35,092 nt of DNA from Alistipes sp. (lineage in GTDB: Bacteria > Bacteroidota > Bacteroidia > Bacteroidales > Rikenellaceae), in assembly GCA_017465055.1 (NCBI GenBank), contig JAFTWZ010000010.1, positions 1-35,092 on the forward strand. The letters run 5' to 3'. The notes under the pieces were generated by a model. That model was not told the origin of the DNA. It saw only the letters and a program-made list of their open reading frames with translations, and made no database searches. Below, in pieces: positions 8,303 through 18,300 of this stretch (position 1 is the first letter of the stretch; the number at the start of each line of letters is the position of its first letter). The translations under genes were made by a program, and so were the position numbers.

Positions 8303-8459
8303 AGTTTTAAGGTTCATTTAGGTTAGTAGTTTTAGGTTGGAAGGCCTATCGAAAGGTTGTAGCAAAAGGTGCTCACTCTGCGGAGGAGTAGGTTTTGTTA
8401 CTAAGACAGTGGCGGATGCGCCCCGAGTCGAACACCTTTCGGTAGACCTATTTTTTTTT
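8303..8459 (+). ncRNA. Structured non-coding RNA of unknown family
   Basis: A complete unit of about 155 nt with its own promoter (8265-8296). A 16-base stem, with 15 pairs, closes the RNA (8342-8357 with 8434-8449) and is followed by nine T, so the closing stem doubles as the terminator. Inside, GGTGCTC...CTC can pair with GAGTC..CACC (8369-8436), and GTTTT...AAGAC forms a small hairpin. AAAGGT occurs twice on the 5' side (near 8352 and 8365), and both copies could pair with the single ACCTTT, suggesting two exclusive folds. I do not see the SRP motif (AGCAGCC with a GGAA loop), tmRNA or RNase P elements. A divergent 6S RNA is possible but short. Confidence 0.65.
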
Positions 8460-8460
8460 G

Positions 8461-8700
8461 TAGTAGGGCGCGACTAAAGGCGCTAAAGGGAGCTTAAGGA
8501 GTTTAAGGAGTTTAGGGAGTTTAGCGACAACGCTTTAACCGCACAAACCTTCCACGCCAGCGATATCGTCAGCGACAACGCTTCAGCCGCAGAGGCCGCC
8601 CTGCTCCCCACAATCCCCACAATCCCCAGAGCAAGCTCTGCTTGCGGTTATCCCCATAATCCCCAGTCATCCCACGCGCAAGCTCCACGCTCACCCCTCC
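8461..8700. repeat. Short composite intergenic repeat
   Basis: One decayed hairpin unit (GGCGCGACTAAAGGCGC) is followed by repeated AAGGAGTTTA/AGGGAGTTTAG, the TTTAGCGACAACGCTTTAAC centre motif twice, CCCCACAATC repeats (8608-8630) and ending CACGCGCAAGCTCCACG. No credible gene is present. Confidence 0.7.
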
Positions 8701-8755
8701 CCGATTAGCATTTATACGTAAAAAGTCCCTTTCGGTGATAATGTCGGCGCAATAT

Positions 8756-8786
8756 TTTGCGTTACCGCCAAAAATTACTAACTTTG
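8756..8786 (+). promoter_or_regulatory. Promoter for the glycosyltransferase gene
   Basis: TTTG at about 8756-8759 and TAACTTTG at 8779-8786 (19 bases apart). The predicted start near 8794 makes an upstream GTG at 8794 unlikely as initiator and supports the GTG at 8842. Confidence 0.65.
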
Positions 8787-8841
8787 CAGAGATGTGTGCG
8801 CACGTGCGCACGTACACACGTATAATATTGGACTACGGAGA

Positions 8842-9999
8842 GTGAGACGCAACACAACCATAGGCTTCGATGCTAAGTATGCCAACGTGGGAAACAACAC
8901 CCAGAGCAGCTATGCCCGATTCGTCATCGAGGCTATAGCCGAGGCCTGCCCGCGCCACAGCTACCTGCGTATGTATGTCCCCAGCCGCGAGGAGCACGCC
9001 GAGTATGACGCGCTGGCCAGCCGCCACAACGTAGAGTCTATGGAGCCCGACGGCTCGCTATGGCGCAAGATGCCCTGGTTATGGCGTCTCTGGCCCATAG
9101 GCCGCGATATGCAGCGCGGCGACGTGCGCCTATACCACAGCCTCACCAGCTTCCTGCCCTACGGCCTCGAGCGCCGAGGGATACGCACCATAGTCACCGT
9201 ACACAACCTCGAGTTTCTGCGTCTCAGAGGTTTCTTCAGCCCGCTACACAATATGTATCGCCGTGCGGTGATGCTCTCGTCGCTCACGCGCGCAGACCGC
9301 ATAGTGGCCCTCAGCGAGAGCATAAAGCACGACTTGGTGCGATACCTACGCATCGACAGCGATAAGATAGATGTCATATATCGCGGCTGCCACCACCGCT
9401 TCGCCGAGCCTATAACTCCCGAGAGCCTCGCTGCGGTGCGCGACAGATACCACCTACCGGCGCGCTATATGGTCGTGGTGGGCACACACCTGCCGCGCAA
9501 GAACCTCGGACACCTCGTAGAGACGCTACGCAGGGTAGACGAGGATATAGCCATCGTGGTCGTGGGGCGCGCAACGACATACACCGAGCACATAAGCCGC
9601 CGCATCAAGTCGCTGGGCCTCGGCGACAGGGTCACGATGCTCCACGGCGTAGCCGACGAGGATATGCCAGCCATCTACCACCAGGCGATAGCCTACCTTA
9701 TGCCATCGCTCTACGAGGGTTTTGCCACGAGCATCGTCGAGGCCATAACCGTAGGCACCCCCGTGATTGCAGCTAAGGGCTCGAGCCTCGAGGAGGCAGG
9801 AGGCCCCTCATCGATATATGTCGACGCCACGGACCGCGACGCCTTAGCCGAGGCGATAAGCCGCGTAGCTAATGACGAGGAGCTGCGACAGAGGATGATA
9901 CGCGACGGCAAGGCCTACGCCTCGCGCTTCCGCCCCGAGGTGATAGCCTACAACCTGCTCAACTGCTACCGCCGCATAGGGATAGAGCTGGATGAGTAA
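8842..9999 (+). CDS. GT4-family glycosyltransferase (group 1)
   Basis: About 385 aa from a GTG start that gives RRNTTIGFDAKYANVGNN, the usual N-terminus of this group. An in-frame GTG at 8794 coincides with the predicted transcription start. A GT-B fold is indicated by the N-terminal acceptor domain (TIVTVHNLEF), the linker, and the C-terminal nucleotide-sugar domain with VVVGTHLPRKNL and the E-x7-E signature (EGFATSIVE). It probably adds a sugar to an envelope or exopolysaccharide glycan at the cytoplasmic face of the membrane. The substrate cannot be read from the sequence. It stands alone, without a polysaccharide cluster. Confidence 0.9.
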   Translation: MRRNTTIGFDAKYANVGNNTQSSYARFVIEAIAEACPRHSYLRMYVPSREEHAEYDALASRHNVESMEPDGSLWRKMPWLWRLWPIGRDMQRGDVRLYHSLTSFLPYGLERRGIRTIVTVHNLEFLRLRGFFSPLHNMYRRAVMLSSLTRADRIVALSESIKHDLVRYLRIDSDKIDVIYRGCHHRFAEPITPESLAAVRDRYHLPARYMVVVGTHLPRKNLGHLVETLRRVDEDIAIVVVGRATTYTEHISRRIKSLGLGDRVTMLHGVADEDMPAIYHQAIAYLMPSLYEGFATSIVEAITVGTPVIAAKGSSLEEAGGPSSIYVDATDRDALAEAISRVANDEELRQRMIRDGKAYASRFRPEVIAYNLLNCYRRIGIELDE

Positions 10000-10102
10000 A
10001 ACTGGAAAATCGCAAAACAACACAACGCACAATAATTCAGGACATTAGCTCGTAAAACATAAAATAACAGGCCGAAAATATTACCATTTAGACAAAATTT
10101 CG

Positions 10103-10110
10103 TATCTTTG
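10103..10110 (+). promoter_or_regulatory. -7 element of the etfB-etfA-acd operon
   Basis: TATCTTTG is a perfect TAnnTTTG. No clear TTTG sits 19-20 bases upstream. The leader is about 140 nt and contains hexamer repeats (10174-10240). Confidence 0.55.
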
Positions 10111-10173
10111 GCGGCGCGAAGAGTGCCAACCGAGGGCAAGAGGCCTTGCAGCAGTCTGCGATGGTACGACCGC

Positions 10174-10240
10174 GATAGAGATAGAGATAGCGATAGCGAT
10201 TTAGATAGTGATTGATTGGCATAGAGATAGAAAGATATAG
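10174..10240 (+). repeat. GATAGA/GATAGC hexamer repeats in the etf leader
   Basis: GATAGAGATAGAGATAGC and two further GATAGC/GATTTA units run in tandem, followed after a short gap by CATAGAGATAGAAAGATATA. They lie between the promoter and the etfB start. Repeat number could vary by slippage. Confidence 0.75.
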
Positions 10241-10260
10241 ATTACATAATTAATAACGTT

Positions 10261-11136
10261 ATGGAGAAAGTTACAAAAATCGTAGTTATGGCAAAACAGG
10301 TGCCCGACACACGCAACGTGGGCAAGGATGCTATGACTCCGGAGGGTACGGTAAACCGTGCCGCTCTCGCCGCAATCTTCAACCCCGAAGATTTGAACGC
10401 CTTGGAGATGGCCCTACAGCTTAAGGACCGCATAGGCTCGGCAACTGTCCACGTACTAACTATGGGTCCTCAGCGCGCTGCCGACGTCATCCGCGAGTCG
10501 ATGTTCCGCGGTGCTGATGGCGGCTACCTGCTCTCGGGCCGCGAGTTCGCAGGCTCCGATACCCTCGCAACCTCATACGCCCTTGCGTGCGCACTACGCA
10601 AGATATGCCCCGACATCATCGTCGCAGGACGCCAGGCTATCGATGGCGATACCGCTCAGGTAGGCCCTCAGGTGGCCGAGAAGCTCGGATTGCCCCAGGT
10701 GACCTATGCCGAGGAGCTCTTAGACGTCACGGCCGACACGGTGACCATCAAGCGCCGCTTGGAGCGCGGCAGCGAGACCGTAGTGTCGCCCCTGCCAGCC
10801 GTAATCACCGTGAACTCATCGGCTAAGGAGTGCCGCCCACGCAACGCCAAGCGCGTGATGAAGTATAAGTATGCACTGGCAACCTCGGAGCTTGCCACCG
10901 CCGACGAGCAGCGTAAGAGCTTCATCGCCGAGCGCGACTACCTCCACATCGTAGAGTTCGGCGCTGCCGATGTCAACCCCGACCCCGAGCAGCTCGGCCT
11001 TGCAGGCTCGCCTACGAAGGTGAAGAAGATTGAGAACGTAGTGCTTCAGGCCAAGGAGTCTAAGAGCCTCACCGCCGACGATAAGGATATCGAAGCACTT
11101 ATGCAGGAACTTATTGCGAGCCACACGCTCGGTTAA
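10261..11136 (+). CDS. etfB: Electron transfer flavoprotein beta subunit
   Basis: 291 aa. EtfB pairs with EtfA to move electrons from acyl-CoA dehydrogenases. The start MEKVTKIVVMAKQVPDT and the FNPEDLNALE..LQLKD region are typical, and the nucleotide-binding segment GRQAIDGDTAQVGP lies at about residues 121-134. That DGDTAQVGP form is, as I recall, characteristic of bifurcating ETFs, which hold FAD in place of AMP in EtfB; human-type ETFs differ there. If so the complex may couple NADH, ferredoxin and enoyl/acyl-CoA chemistry. It is the first gene of a tight operon with etfA 15 bases downstream. Confidence 0.95.
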   Translation: MEKVTKIVVMAKQVPDTRNVGKDAMTPEGTVNRAALAAIFNPEDLNALEMALQLKDRIGSATVHVLTMGPQRAADVIRESMFRGADGGYLLSGREFAGSDTLATSYALACALRKICPDIIVAGRQAIDGDTAQVGPQVAEKLGLPQVTYAEELLDVTADTVTIKRRLERGSETVVSPLPAVITVNSSAKECRPRNAKRVMKYKYALATSELATADEQRKSFIAERDYLHIVEFGAADVNPDPEQLGLAGSPTKVKKIENVVLQAKESKSLTADDKDIEALMQELIASHTLG

Positions 11137-11151
11137 TCAAAGAGTAAGAGT

Positions 11152-12171
11152 ATGAACAACATATTTGTATATATCGAGATTGAGGATAAGGAGATTGCCG
11201 ACGTATCGTTGGAGCTTCTTACCAAAGGCCGCGAGCTGGCCAATACGCTTGGCGTGAAGCTCGAGGCTGTAGTCATAGGCCACAATGTCAAGGGCGTAGC
11301 CTCGGAGCTTGCAAAGTATGGCGCCGACACCGTATGGGTTGCCGACGACGAGATATTTGCACCCTTCCGCACGCTGCCACACACCTCGGTAATGGTGGGA
11401 CTCATCGAGCAGGAGAAGCCACAGATAGCCCTCTTCGGTGCTACTCCCGTAGGTCGCGACTTCGCACCACGTGTATCATCGGCACTACACAGCGGTCTTA
11501 CGGCCGACTGCACGGAGCTGGTCATCGGCGAGCACAAAGACCCCAAGACGGGCAAGGAGTACGACTCGCTGCTCTACCAGATACGTCCAGCCTTCGGTGG
11601 TAACATCATCGCCACCATCGTCAACCCCGACTGCCGCCCACAGATGGCTACCGTACGCGAGGGTGTGATGCGCAAGGAGGAGTTGGCCTCGCCCGCAGCA
11701 GGCGAGCTTCGCGAGATAGCTTGGCAGTCGATGGTTAAGGATACCGACCTTGCCGTACGTATCGTCGAGCGCCATATCGAGGAGCGCAAGATAAACATCA
11801 AGGGAGCCTCTATCATCGTGGCTGGTGGCTACGGCGTAGGCTCTAAGGAGGGCTTTAAGCTCGTACACGAGCTTGCCGAGGTTCTCGGTGGCGAGGTGGG
11901 CGCTTCGCGCGCTGCTGTCGACGCAGGCTTTACCGAGCACGAGCGTCAGATAGGCCAGACAGGCGTCACGGTACGCCCTAAGCTCTATATCGCCTGCGGT
12001 ATCTCGGGACAGATACAGCACACCGCAGGTATGGATGGCTCGGCAATGATTGTGTCGATAAACACCGACCCCGCAGCCCCCATTAACAAGATTGCCGACT
12101 ACGCCATCACTGGTAGCGTCGAGGAGGTAATCCCTAAGATGATAAAGTATTACAAACAGAACTCAAAATAA
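11152..12171 (+). CDS. etfA: Electron transfer flavoprotein alpha subunit
   Basis: 339 aa. The N-terminal ETF fold is followed by the C-terminal FAD domain with VAGGYGVGSKEGF (about residues 223-235), GASRAAVDAGF and the signature RPKLYIACGISGQIQHTAGM...INTDPAAPI. It carries the electron-shuttling FAD and partners EtfB. It is translated from the same transcript, 8 bases before the dehydrogenase gene, which points to coordinated synthesis of the complex. Confidence 0.96.
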   Translation: MNNIFVYIEIEDKEIADVSLELLTKGRELANTLGVKLEAVVIGHNVKGVASELAKYGADTVWVADDEIFAPFRTLPHTSVMVGLIEQEKPQIALFGATPVGRDFAPRVSSALHSGLTADCTELVIGEHKDPKTGKEYDSLLYQIRPAFGGNIIATIVNPDCRPQMATVREGVMRKEELASPAAGELREIAWQSMVKDTDLAVRIVERHIEERKINIKGASIIVAGGYGVGSKEGFKLVHELAEVLGGEVGASRAAVDAGFTEHERQIGQTGVTVRPKLYIACGISGQIQHTAGMDGSAMIVSINTDPAAPINKIADYAITGSVEEVIPKMIKYYKQNSK

Positions 12172-12179
12172 GAGAAGCA

Positions 12180-13892
12180 ATGGCAAACTTTTATTTAGAT
12201 AATAAGGATTTACAGTATCACCTCTCACATCCGCTGATGAAGAGGATTATCGAGCTTAAGGAGCGTGGTTTTGCCGATGCTAAGCTCTACGACTATGCAC
12301 CTCAGGATACGGAGGATGCCCTCGACTCATATAAGCGCGTGCTGGAGATTGTCGGCGACGTATGTGCCGAGGTTATCGCCCCCAACGCCGAGGGTGTAGA
12401 CCACGAGGGCCCACGTGTTGTCAACGACCACGTGGAGTACGCCTCGGGCACGGTGCGCAACATCGAGGCACTCAATGAGGCAGGCCTCGGAGGTATGACC
12501 CTACCCCGCCGCTTCGACGGCCTCAATATGCCTGTCACCTGCTTCGCTATGGCCAACGAGATGGTAGCACGCGCCGATGCCGGCTTCGAGAATATCTGGG
12601 GCTTGCAGGACTGCGCCGAGACCATCAACGAGTTCGCCACCGAGGAGATTAAGGCTAAGTTCTTGCCCCGCGTCTCGGCAGGCGAGACCTGCGCTATGGA
12701 CCTTACCGAGCCAGATGCAGGCTCCGACCTGGGCGCTGTAATGCTCAAGGCTACGTGGGACGAGGCCGCAGGCCTGTGGCGTCTCAACGGCTGCAAGCGC
12801 TTCATCACCAATGGCGATGGCGACATTTCGCTTGTCTTGGCACGTACCGAGGAGGGCACTAAGGATGCTCGTGGTCTGTCGATGCTCATCTACGACAAGC
12901 GCGATGGCGGCGTCAAGGTGCGCCGTATAGAGAATAAGCTCGGCATCAAGGGTTCGCCCACCTGCGAGCTTGTATTTAACAACGCCCCAGCAGTGTTGGT
13001 TGGCGACCGTAAGATGGGTCTTATCAAGTACGTTATGTCGCTTATGAACGCCGCACGTCTGGGTATCGCCGCACAGTCTACGGGCTTGTGCGAGGCTGCC
13101 TACCGCGAGGCGTTGAAGTATGCTGGCGAGCGCGAGCAGTTTGGCAAGCCTATCATCGGGTTTGCTGCCGTAGCCGAGATGCTTAAGAATATGGAGGCTA
13201 AGACCTTAGCTTCGCGCGCACTACTCTACGAGACTGCACGCTTTGTCGATATCTACAAGCAGCTCAACCATATCTCACACGAGCGTTCGTTGGAGTCGGA
13301 GGAGCGCCAGGAGATGAAGTTCTACAACCGCCTTGCCGACGGCTTCACGCCTATCGCCAAGATGTTCGCCTCGGAGTATGCCAACGAGGTAGCCTACGAC
13401 TCTATCCAGATTCACGGTGGCTCGGGATATATGAAGGACTACGCTTGCGAGCGCCTCTACCGCGACGCACGTATTATGAATATCTACGAGGGTACTACGC
13501 AGCTTCAGGTTGTTGCCGCCATCAACCACGTGACTAAGGGCACATACCTCGAGCAGATTATGCGCTACGAGGAGAACACCCCTACGGAGGCTACTAAGGC
13601 TATGTACGACCGACTCGTCGAGCTTCGCAAGGTCTACGAGGCTGCTGTTGAGCGCGTTGAGACGCTCGACAAGGAGTGCTCGGGATATAAGGACTTCCAC
13701 GCACGCCGTTTGGTCGAGATTGCAGGCTACGTCATTATGTCGCACATTATGCTTCGCCAGGCAGGCGAGTGCGAGGCCGAGTACCTTGCACCTACCACCA
13801 TCTTCGTCAAGTACGCTACGAAGAAGATTCGCGAGGCCGCCTCGTATATCAACGACTCGGAGGCTTCGGACGTTGAGCTCTTCAGAGCATAG
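12180..13892 (+). CDS. Acyl-CoA dehydrogenase (long form), ETF-linked
   Basis: 570 aa, about 190 longer than the short-chain butyryl type because of a C-terminal extension (residues about 460-570). The flavin/substrate motif CAMDLTEPDAGSDLG and RFITNGD are present. The catalytic base is Glu437 in NIYEGTTQLQ, following QIHGGSGYMKDY. It oxidises an acyl-CoA to the enoyl-CoA, or works in reverse, with electrons passing to the EtfAB encoded just upstream. The chain length cannot be fixed from the sequence. A shared hairpin terminator follows (13976-14010). Confidence 0.93.
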   Translation: MANFYLDNKDLQYHLSHPLMKRIIELKERGFADAKLYDYAPQDTEDALDSYKRVLEIVGDVCAEVIAPNAEGVDHEGPRVVNDHVEYASGTVRNIEALNEAGLGGMTLPRRFDGLNMPVTCFAMANEMVARADAGFENIWGLQDCAETINEFATEEIKAKFLPRVSAGETCAMDLTEPDAGSDLGAVMLKATWDEAAGLWRLNGCKRFITNGDGDISLVLARTEEGTKDARGLSMLIYDKRDGGVKVRRIENKLGIKGSPTCELVFNNAPAVLVGDRKMGLIKYVMSLMNAARLGIAAQSTGLCEAAYREALKYAGEREQFGKPIIGFAAVAEMLKNMEAKTLASRALLYETARFVDIYKQLNHISHERSLESEERQEMKFYNRLADGFTPIAKMFASEYANEVAYDSIQIHGGSGYMKDYACERLYRDARIMNIYEGTTQLQVVAAINHVTKGTYLEQIMRYEENTPTEATKAMYDRLVELRKVYEAAVERVETLDKECSGYKDFHARRLVEIAGYVIMSHIMLRQAGECEAEYLAPTTIFVKYATKKIREAASYINDSEASDVELFRA

Positions 13893-13975
13893 CCTTCGAA
13901 GAGCGTGAGGAGGGGGCGTAGGGCATCAAGATAGCACCCTCTCCGCAGAGACAACCTTTAACTACTACCGACGCA

Positions 13976-14010
13976 AAGGGGATGACAAATTTACGTTTTG
14001 TCATCCCCTT
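13976..14010. terminator. Bidirectional hairpin between convergent operons
   Basis: AAGGGGATGACAAA (13976-13989) pairs perfectly with TTTGTCATCCCCTT (13997-14010) around a 7-base loop. It separates the acyl-CoA dehydrogenase gene from the convergent efflux operon and can serve both. Confidence 0.85.
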
Positions 14011-14030
14011 CTACTGAGAGCGTATGCGAC

Positions 14031-15398
14031 TTAATTCCACCCTCCGCCCAGCGCCTTATACAACACTATAAGGGCTATATATTCATCCCTGATGGCATTG
14101 GAGAGGTCAATCTCGGCGTTGAGATAACTGCGCTGAGCATCGAGCACGTTGATATAGTTGATGTGACCATTGATGTGCTGAAACATTGCTAAGTTGAGAT
14201 ACTTCTGTGCCGACTGCTTAAGATTATCCATAAGCTCGACCTTCTCGTTTGCCGACGTGTAGGCTATAACCGCATCGTTTACCTCCTGAAACGCCTGCAA
14301 CACCTTCTTCTCATATTGATAACGCTCGGCATCATACGCCTTGATGGCGGCCTCATATTTAGCCTTACGCTTGCCAAATGCGAATAAGGGCGCTGCCAGC
14401 TCGCCTATCGCGTAGGTAAAGGGCGCCGACAGAAAACCACTAAAGGCGTTATTCTCCAATCCCCCCTGCAGAGTGATTGAAAAGCGAGGAAACCTATCGG
14501 CCCAAGCATATCCAGCCTTTGCCATTGCCGCCTTTAACGCCTGCTCGCTGGCACGAATATCGGGACGACGCTTAAGCAGGTCCGAGGGTATGCCTACACT
14601 GGGTGCAAACTTTGAATCTCTGTAGCGCGAAATCTCCGAGCGCTTAATCTTCGTAGGCATCTGCCCTGTGAGCATCGATATTTCGTTCTCCTTAGTCTCT
14701 ATCTTACGACGCAGGTCGGGTATGAGCGAGGCGGTCGTTGCATACTCCACTATCGCCTGACGATAGGGTATCTCGGAGGTCAGTCCACCCTCAAATCGTA
14801 GCTTGGCCTTATTTACATCCTCCTCGCGAGTCTCGAGAGTACGTGTAATAATCTCCAATTCGTTGTCAAGAGCCATAAGCTCGAAATAGGCCGTGGCTAC
14901 ATCGGCAACTAATACCATCTGCAACGCACGCTGCCCCTCAACTGTCTTCAGATAGTTGGCCAGAGCCTGACGATTGTTCCAACGCACTCGGCCAAACAGG
15001 TCGAGCTCCCACGAGAGTGCCAACGTCGCCGATACCTCTAAATCGGCTGTCGCCTCGGCGTTACTCTTGTCGGTGGTCTCGTGGTCGACATAGGCCTCAG
15101 CATCGAGCGACGGGAAATAGTCGCTCTTGGCCACGCGGTACAACCTCTCCAGCTCCTCAACCTTTGACCACGCCGCGAGCAGATCCTTGTTGTTTGCGAT
15201 AGTCATATCTATCAGCTCCACAAGACAGGGGTCGGCAAATATATCGTACCACTTCAGGTCGGCGATACACATCGAGTCGGCCTCCATACCAGCTACGACC
15301 TCGTTCGGAAGCTCCACTTCGGGCGAGACACATCTGCTTGATACCGAACATCCGCTGGCAAAGAGAGCGATGATTAGGAAGTATGCTATATTTCTCAT
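14031..15398 (-). CDS. TolC/OprM-family outer membrane efflux lipoprotein (NodT type)
   Basis: 455 aa. The lipoprotein signal peptide ends in the lipobox ASGC (Cys17). Two repeated OEP domains follow, with conserved segments such as LDLFGRVRWNNRQA, GLTSEIPYRQA and GIPSDLLKRRPDIRASEQAL. It forms the trimeric outer-membrane duct of the tripartite pump. Its ATG overlaps the stop of the RND gene by four bases (ATGA), so translation is probably coupled. It is the last gene of the three-gene operon. The substrate is unknown. Confidence 0.94.
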   Translation of the reverse strand: MRNIAYFLIIALFASGCSVSSRCVSPEVELPNEVVAGMEADSMCIADLKWYDIFADPCLVELIDMTIANNKDLLAAWSKVEELERLYRVAKSDYFPSLDAEAYVDHETTDKSNAEATADLEVSATLALSWELDLFGRVRWNNRQALANYLKTVEGQRALQMVLVADVATAYFELMALDNELEIITRTLETREEDVNKAKLRFEGGLTSEIPYRQAIVEYATTASLIPDLRRKIETKENEISMLTGQMPTKIKRSEISRYRDSKFAPSVGIPSDLLKRRPDIRASEQALKAAMAKAGYAWADRFPRFSITLQGGLENNAFSGFLSAPFTYAIGELAAPLFAFGKRKAKYEAAIKAYDAERYQYEKKVLQAFQEVNDAVIAYTSANEKVELMDNLKQSAQKYLNLAMFQHINGHINYINVLDAQRSYLNAEIDLSNAIRDEYIALIVLYKALGGGWN

Positions 15399-18300
15399 TT
15401 ATTCTCACGTTTAGATTTCACACGCTCCTTAATCTTGTATATCCAAACAAAGAAGAAGGGGACTAAAATAATACCTATGGTCATAGCGACAAGCATACCG
15501 CTGAAGATACCTACGCCTATACTCAGGCGGCTTACCGAGCCAGGACCCGAGGCCCACAAGAGTGGCAACATACCGAGGATAAACGTCAACGAGGTCATCA
15601 CTATAGGGCGGAATCGCATAGTTCCAGCTATGACGGCTGCTTCAACGACGTCGACACCCTTCTCCACCTGCTCCTTGGCAAACTCCACGATGAGGATGGC
15701 ATTCTTGGCGGCCATACCTATGAGCATTACTATACCTATCTGGAAGTAGACGTTATTCTCAAGTCCGAATATTCCGATGCCTATAAACGCACCTATACAC
15801 GCCGCTGGGAGCGACATAAGTACTGCGATGGGGACTGACCAACTCTCGTATTGGGCAGCCAAAAACAGAAAGACAAACAAAAACGCAAGCAATATGACGA
15901 TGCCAGTCTGTCCGCTCTGCTTCTTCTCTTGATACGACAGTCCGCTCCACTCAATGCCGATGTTGGGCGGGAGCTTCTCCGCAGCTATCTCCTCCAACAC
16001 CTTCATAGCTTGTCCCGAACTATACCCCGAGGCGCTCTCACCGGTTATCGTCGAGGCATAGTACATATTGAACCTCTTCAGACTACCAGGGCCTGTGACA
16101 TATGAGGTCGTACCCAACGAGGTGATGGGTATCATTTCGCCGCTATTGCCACGCACAAAGTACAAGTTCATATTGTCGGGGTGAGCACGGTATGGCGCCT
16201 CGGCCTGAAGATATACGCGATATACACGATTGAAGAGATTGAAATCATTGACATAGACCGATCCGGTGTATGTCTTCATCGTGGTGAAGATATCGGCAAC
16301 CGATACGCCCATAAGCTTGGCCATATCGCGGTCGATATTTAGATACAATTGAGGTATTTCATTCTGCATCGACGAGGATACTCGCGCCAACTCTTTGCGC
16401 TTAGATGCGTAGTACACCAGCGTGTCGGTAGCCGCTTTAAGGCTGTCGTAGTTCATACCGCCACGCGCCTCGAGCACCATCTCAAAGCCGCCCGACGTAC
16501 CCAACCCCGGAATAACTGGAGGCGTGCTCATATATACTCTTGCCTCGGGATATGTGTGGAAGTGCTCACGTATCTGCTTCATTATGGGTGCCAACTCCTT
16601 CTCCTCCCTGCTGTCCCAATCCTTTAGGATAACCGTAAACTGGCAGTGCGATTGACTGGTGCCGAGTCGTGGACTGCTACCCGCAACATTGAGCACGTGC
16701 TCCACATCGTCGAGCGAGAGCAGATACTCCATAGCGCGATCCGACACCTCGCGCGTACGCTCTAAAGATGCACCCTCGGGCAGCTCCAGCTCTACGGTGA
16801 AGTAACCCTGATCCTCCTGCGGAATGAAGCTCTGAGGGATATACCTCGTAAGGAATATAATGAGGAGAATGGCTACCGCATAGCTTATAAATACTCGCGA
16901 CGAGTTGTTAATGGAACTTCTGATAAGTTTGCCATACATCTTATTGCCCTTGTCGAGCCAGCGATTTATCGCCTCAAAGATGCGCGTGAGCCAGCGACTA
17001 TTCGTCTCTTTAGTTCGCAATATCTTCGAGCACATAACCGGGCTGAGCGTGAGCGCTACAAACGTAGATATGATAACCGAAACGGCTATGGTAATGGTAA
17101 ACTGTCGATACAGCGAGCCTGTGATACCCGATAGGAAGCTGACAGGAACGAATACTGCACACAACACGAGCGAGGTGGCTATCAACGCTCCAGCCAGTCC
17201 GCGCATCGCCCTCTTTGTCGCCTCGTAGGCCGACAACCCCTCCCTCTTCATCAGCATATCGACATTCTCCACCACCACAATAGCATCGTCGACGACAGTA
17301 CCTATGGCAAGCACAAGGCCGAGCAGTGTGAGGGTGTTGAGCGTAAAGCCGAAAACCAACATCACGCCGAATGTACCTATCAGTGAGATGGGCACTGCTA
17401 TGGCGGGAATCAGTGTCGAACGCCAACTCTGCAACGAAAGAAATACCACCAAGATGACCAATATCAGAGCCTCGAACAGAGTCTTGTACACCTCATTGAT
17501 TGACTGCGATATGTAGTCGGTCATATCGAAGGGTATCTCGTAGGTAATTCCTTGCGGGAAGTTATGGCTAATCTCCTCCATCGCCTTTTTCACCTCTTTC
17601 GACACCTCCATAGCGTTCATTCCTGGCAACATTTTCAGCTCCAGTACGGCGGCATTCTCGCCATTTATACCACTCTCGGTGTTGTACGACTGTGCCTCAA
17701 GTTCGATGTCGGCAACATCCCTCAGTCGTAGTATCGAGCCATCGCTATTGGCCTTGATGACAATATCTTCAAATTCGCTTATCGACGATAGACGTCCGCG
17801 AGCCACGATGGGTATGGTGATATCTATGCCTTCGACAGGCTGCTGACCTATGACACCCGCCGCCGACTCTCTATTCTGCTCCTTGATGGCGTTGGTAATA
17901 TCTTGCACGGTCAGTCCGAGTGCCGCTAAAGTTTCGGGTCGCACCTTAATCTGCATAGCGTAGTAGCGACTACCTATGTTCGACACTTGGCCGATGCCGT
18001 TTACACGACGCAACATATCCAATACGTTGAGCGTTGCGTAGTTGCTCAGATATATCTCGTCAAACTTGGGGTCGCTCGACTTCAGCACGATGGTCATCAG
18101 CTTGCTCGACGCCTGCTTGTCTATCGATATACCATTTTGCACGACCTCGCCCGGCAGACGCGACTCGGCCTCCTTGACCCTGTTCTGCACCTCTACGGCC
18201 GCCAAGTCGGCATTGGTCGAGATGTCGAACGTGAGCGTTGCCGAGAAGCTACCGTTGTTAGCACTCCTCGACTCCATATATAGCATTCCAGGCGTTCCAT

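Noticed and set aside
8303-8459. SRP (4.5S) RNA, tmRNA or RNase P RNA
   Set aside because: No GGAA-loop/AGCAGCC SRP motif, no tRNA-like domain or tag ORF, and too short for RNase P RNA. 6S is not excluded but no diagnostic bubble is clear.
8569-8817. 82-codon minus-strand frame upstream of the glycosyltransferase
   Set aside because: It runs through repeat DNA and the promoter region and has no coding signal.
8794-8841. N-terminal extension of the glycosyltransferase from the GTG at 8794
   Set aside because: The predicted transcription start is at that GTG and the extra 16 residues do not resemble the family. The GTG at 8842 gives the usual N-terminus.
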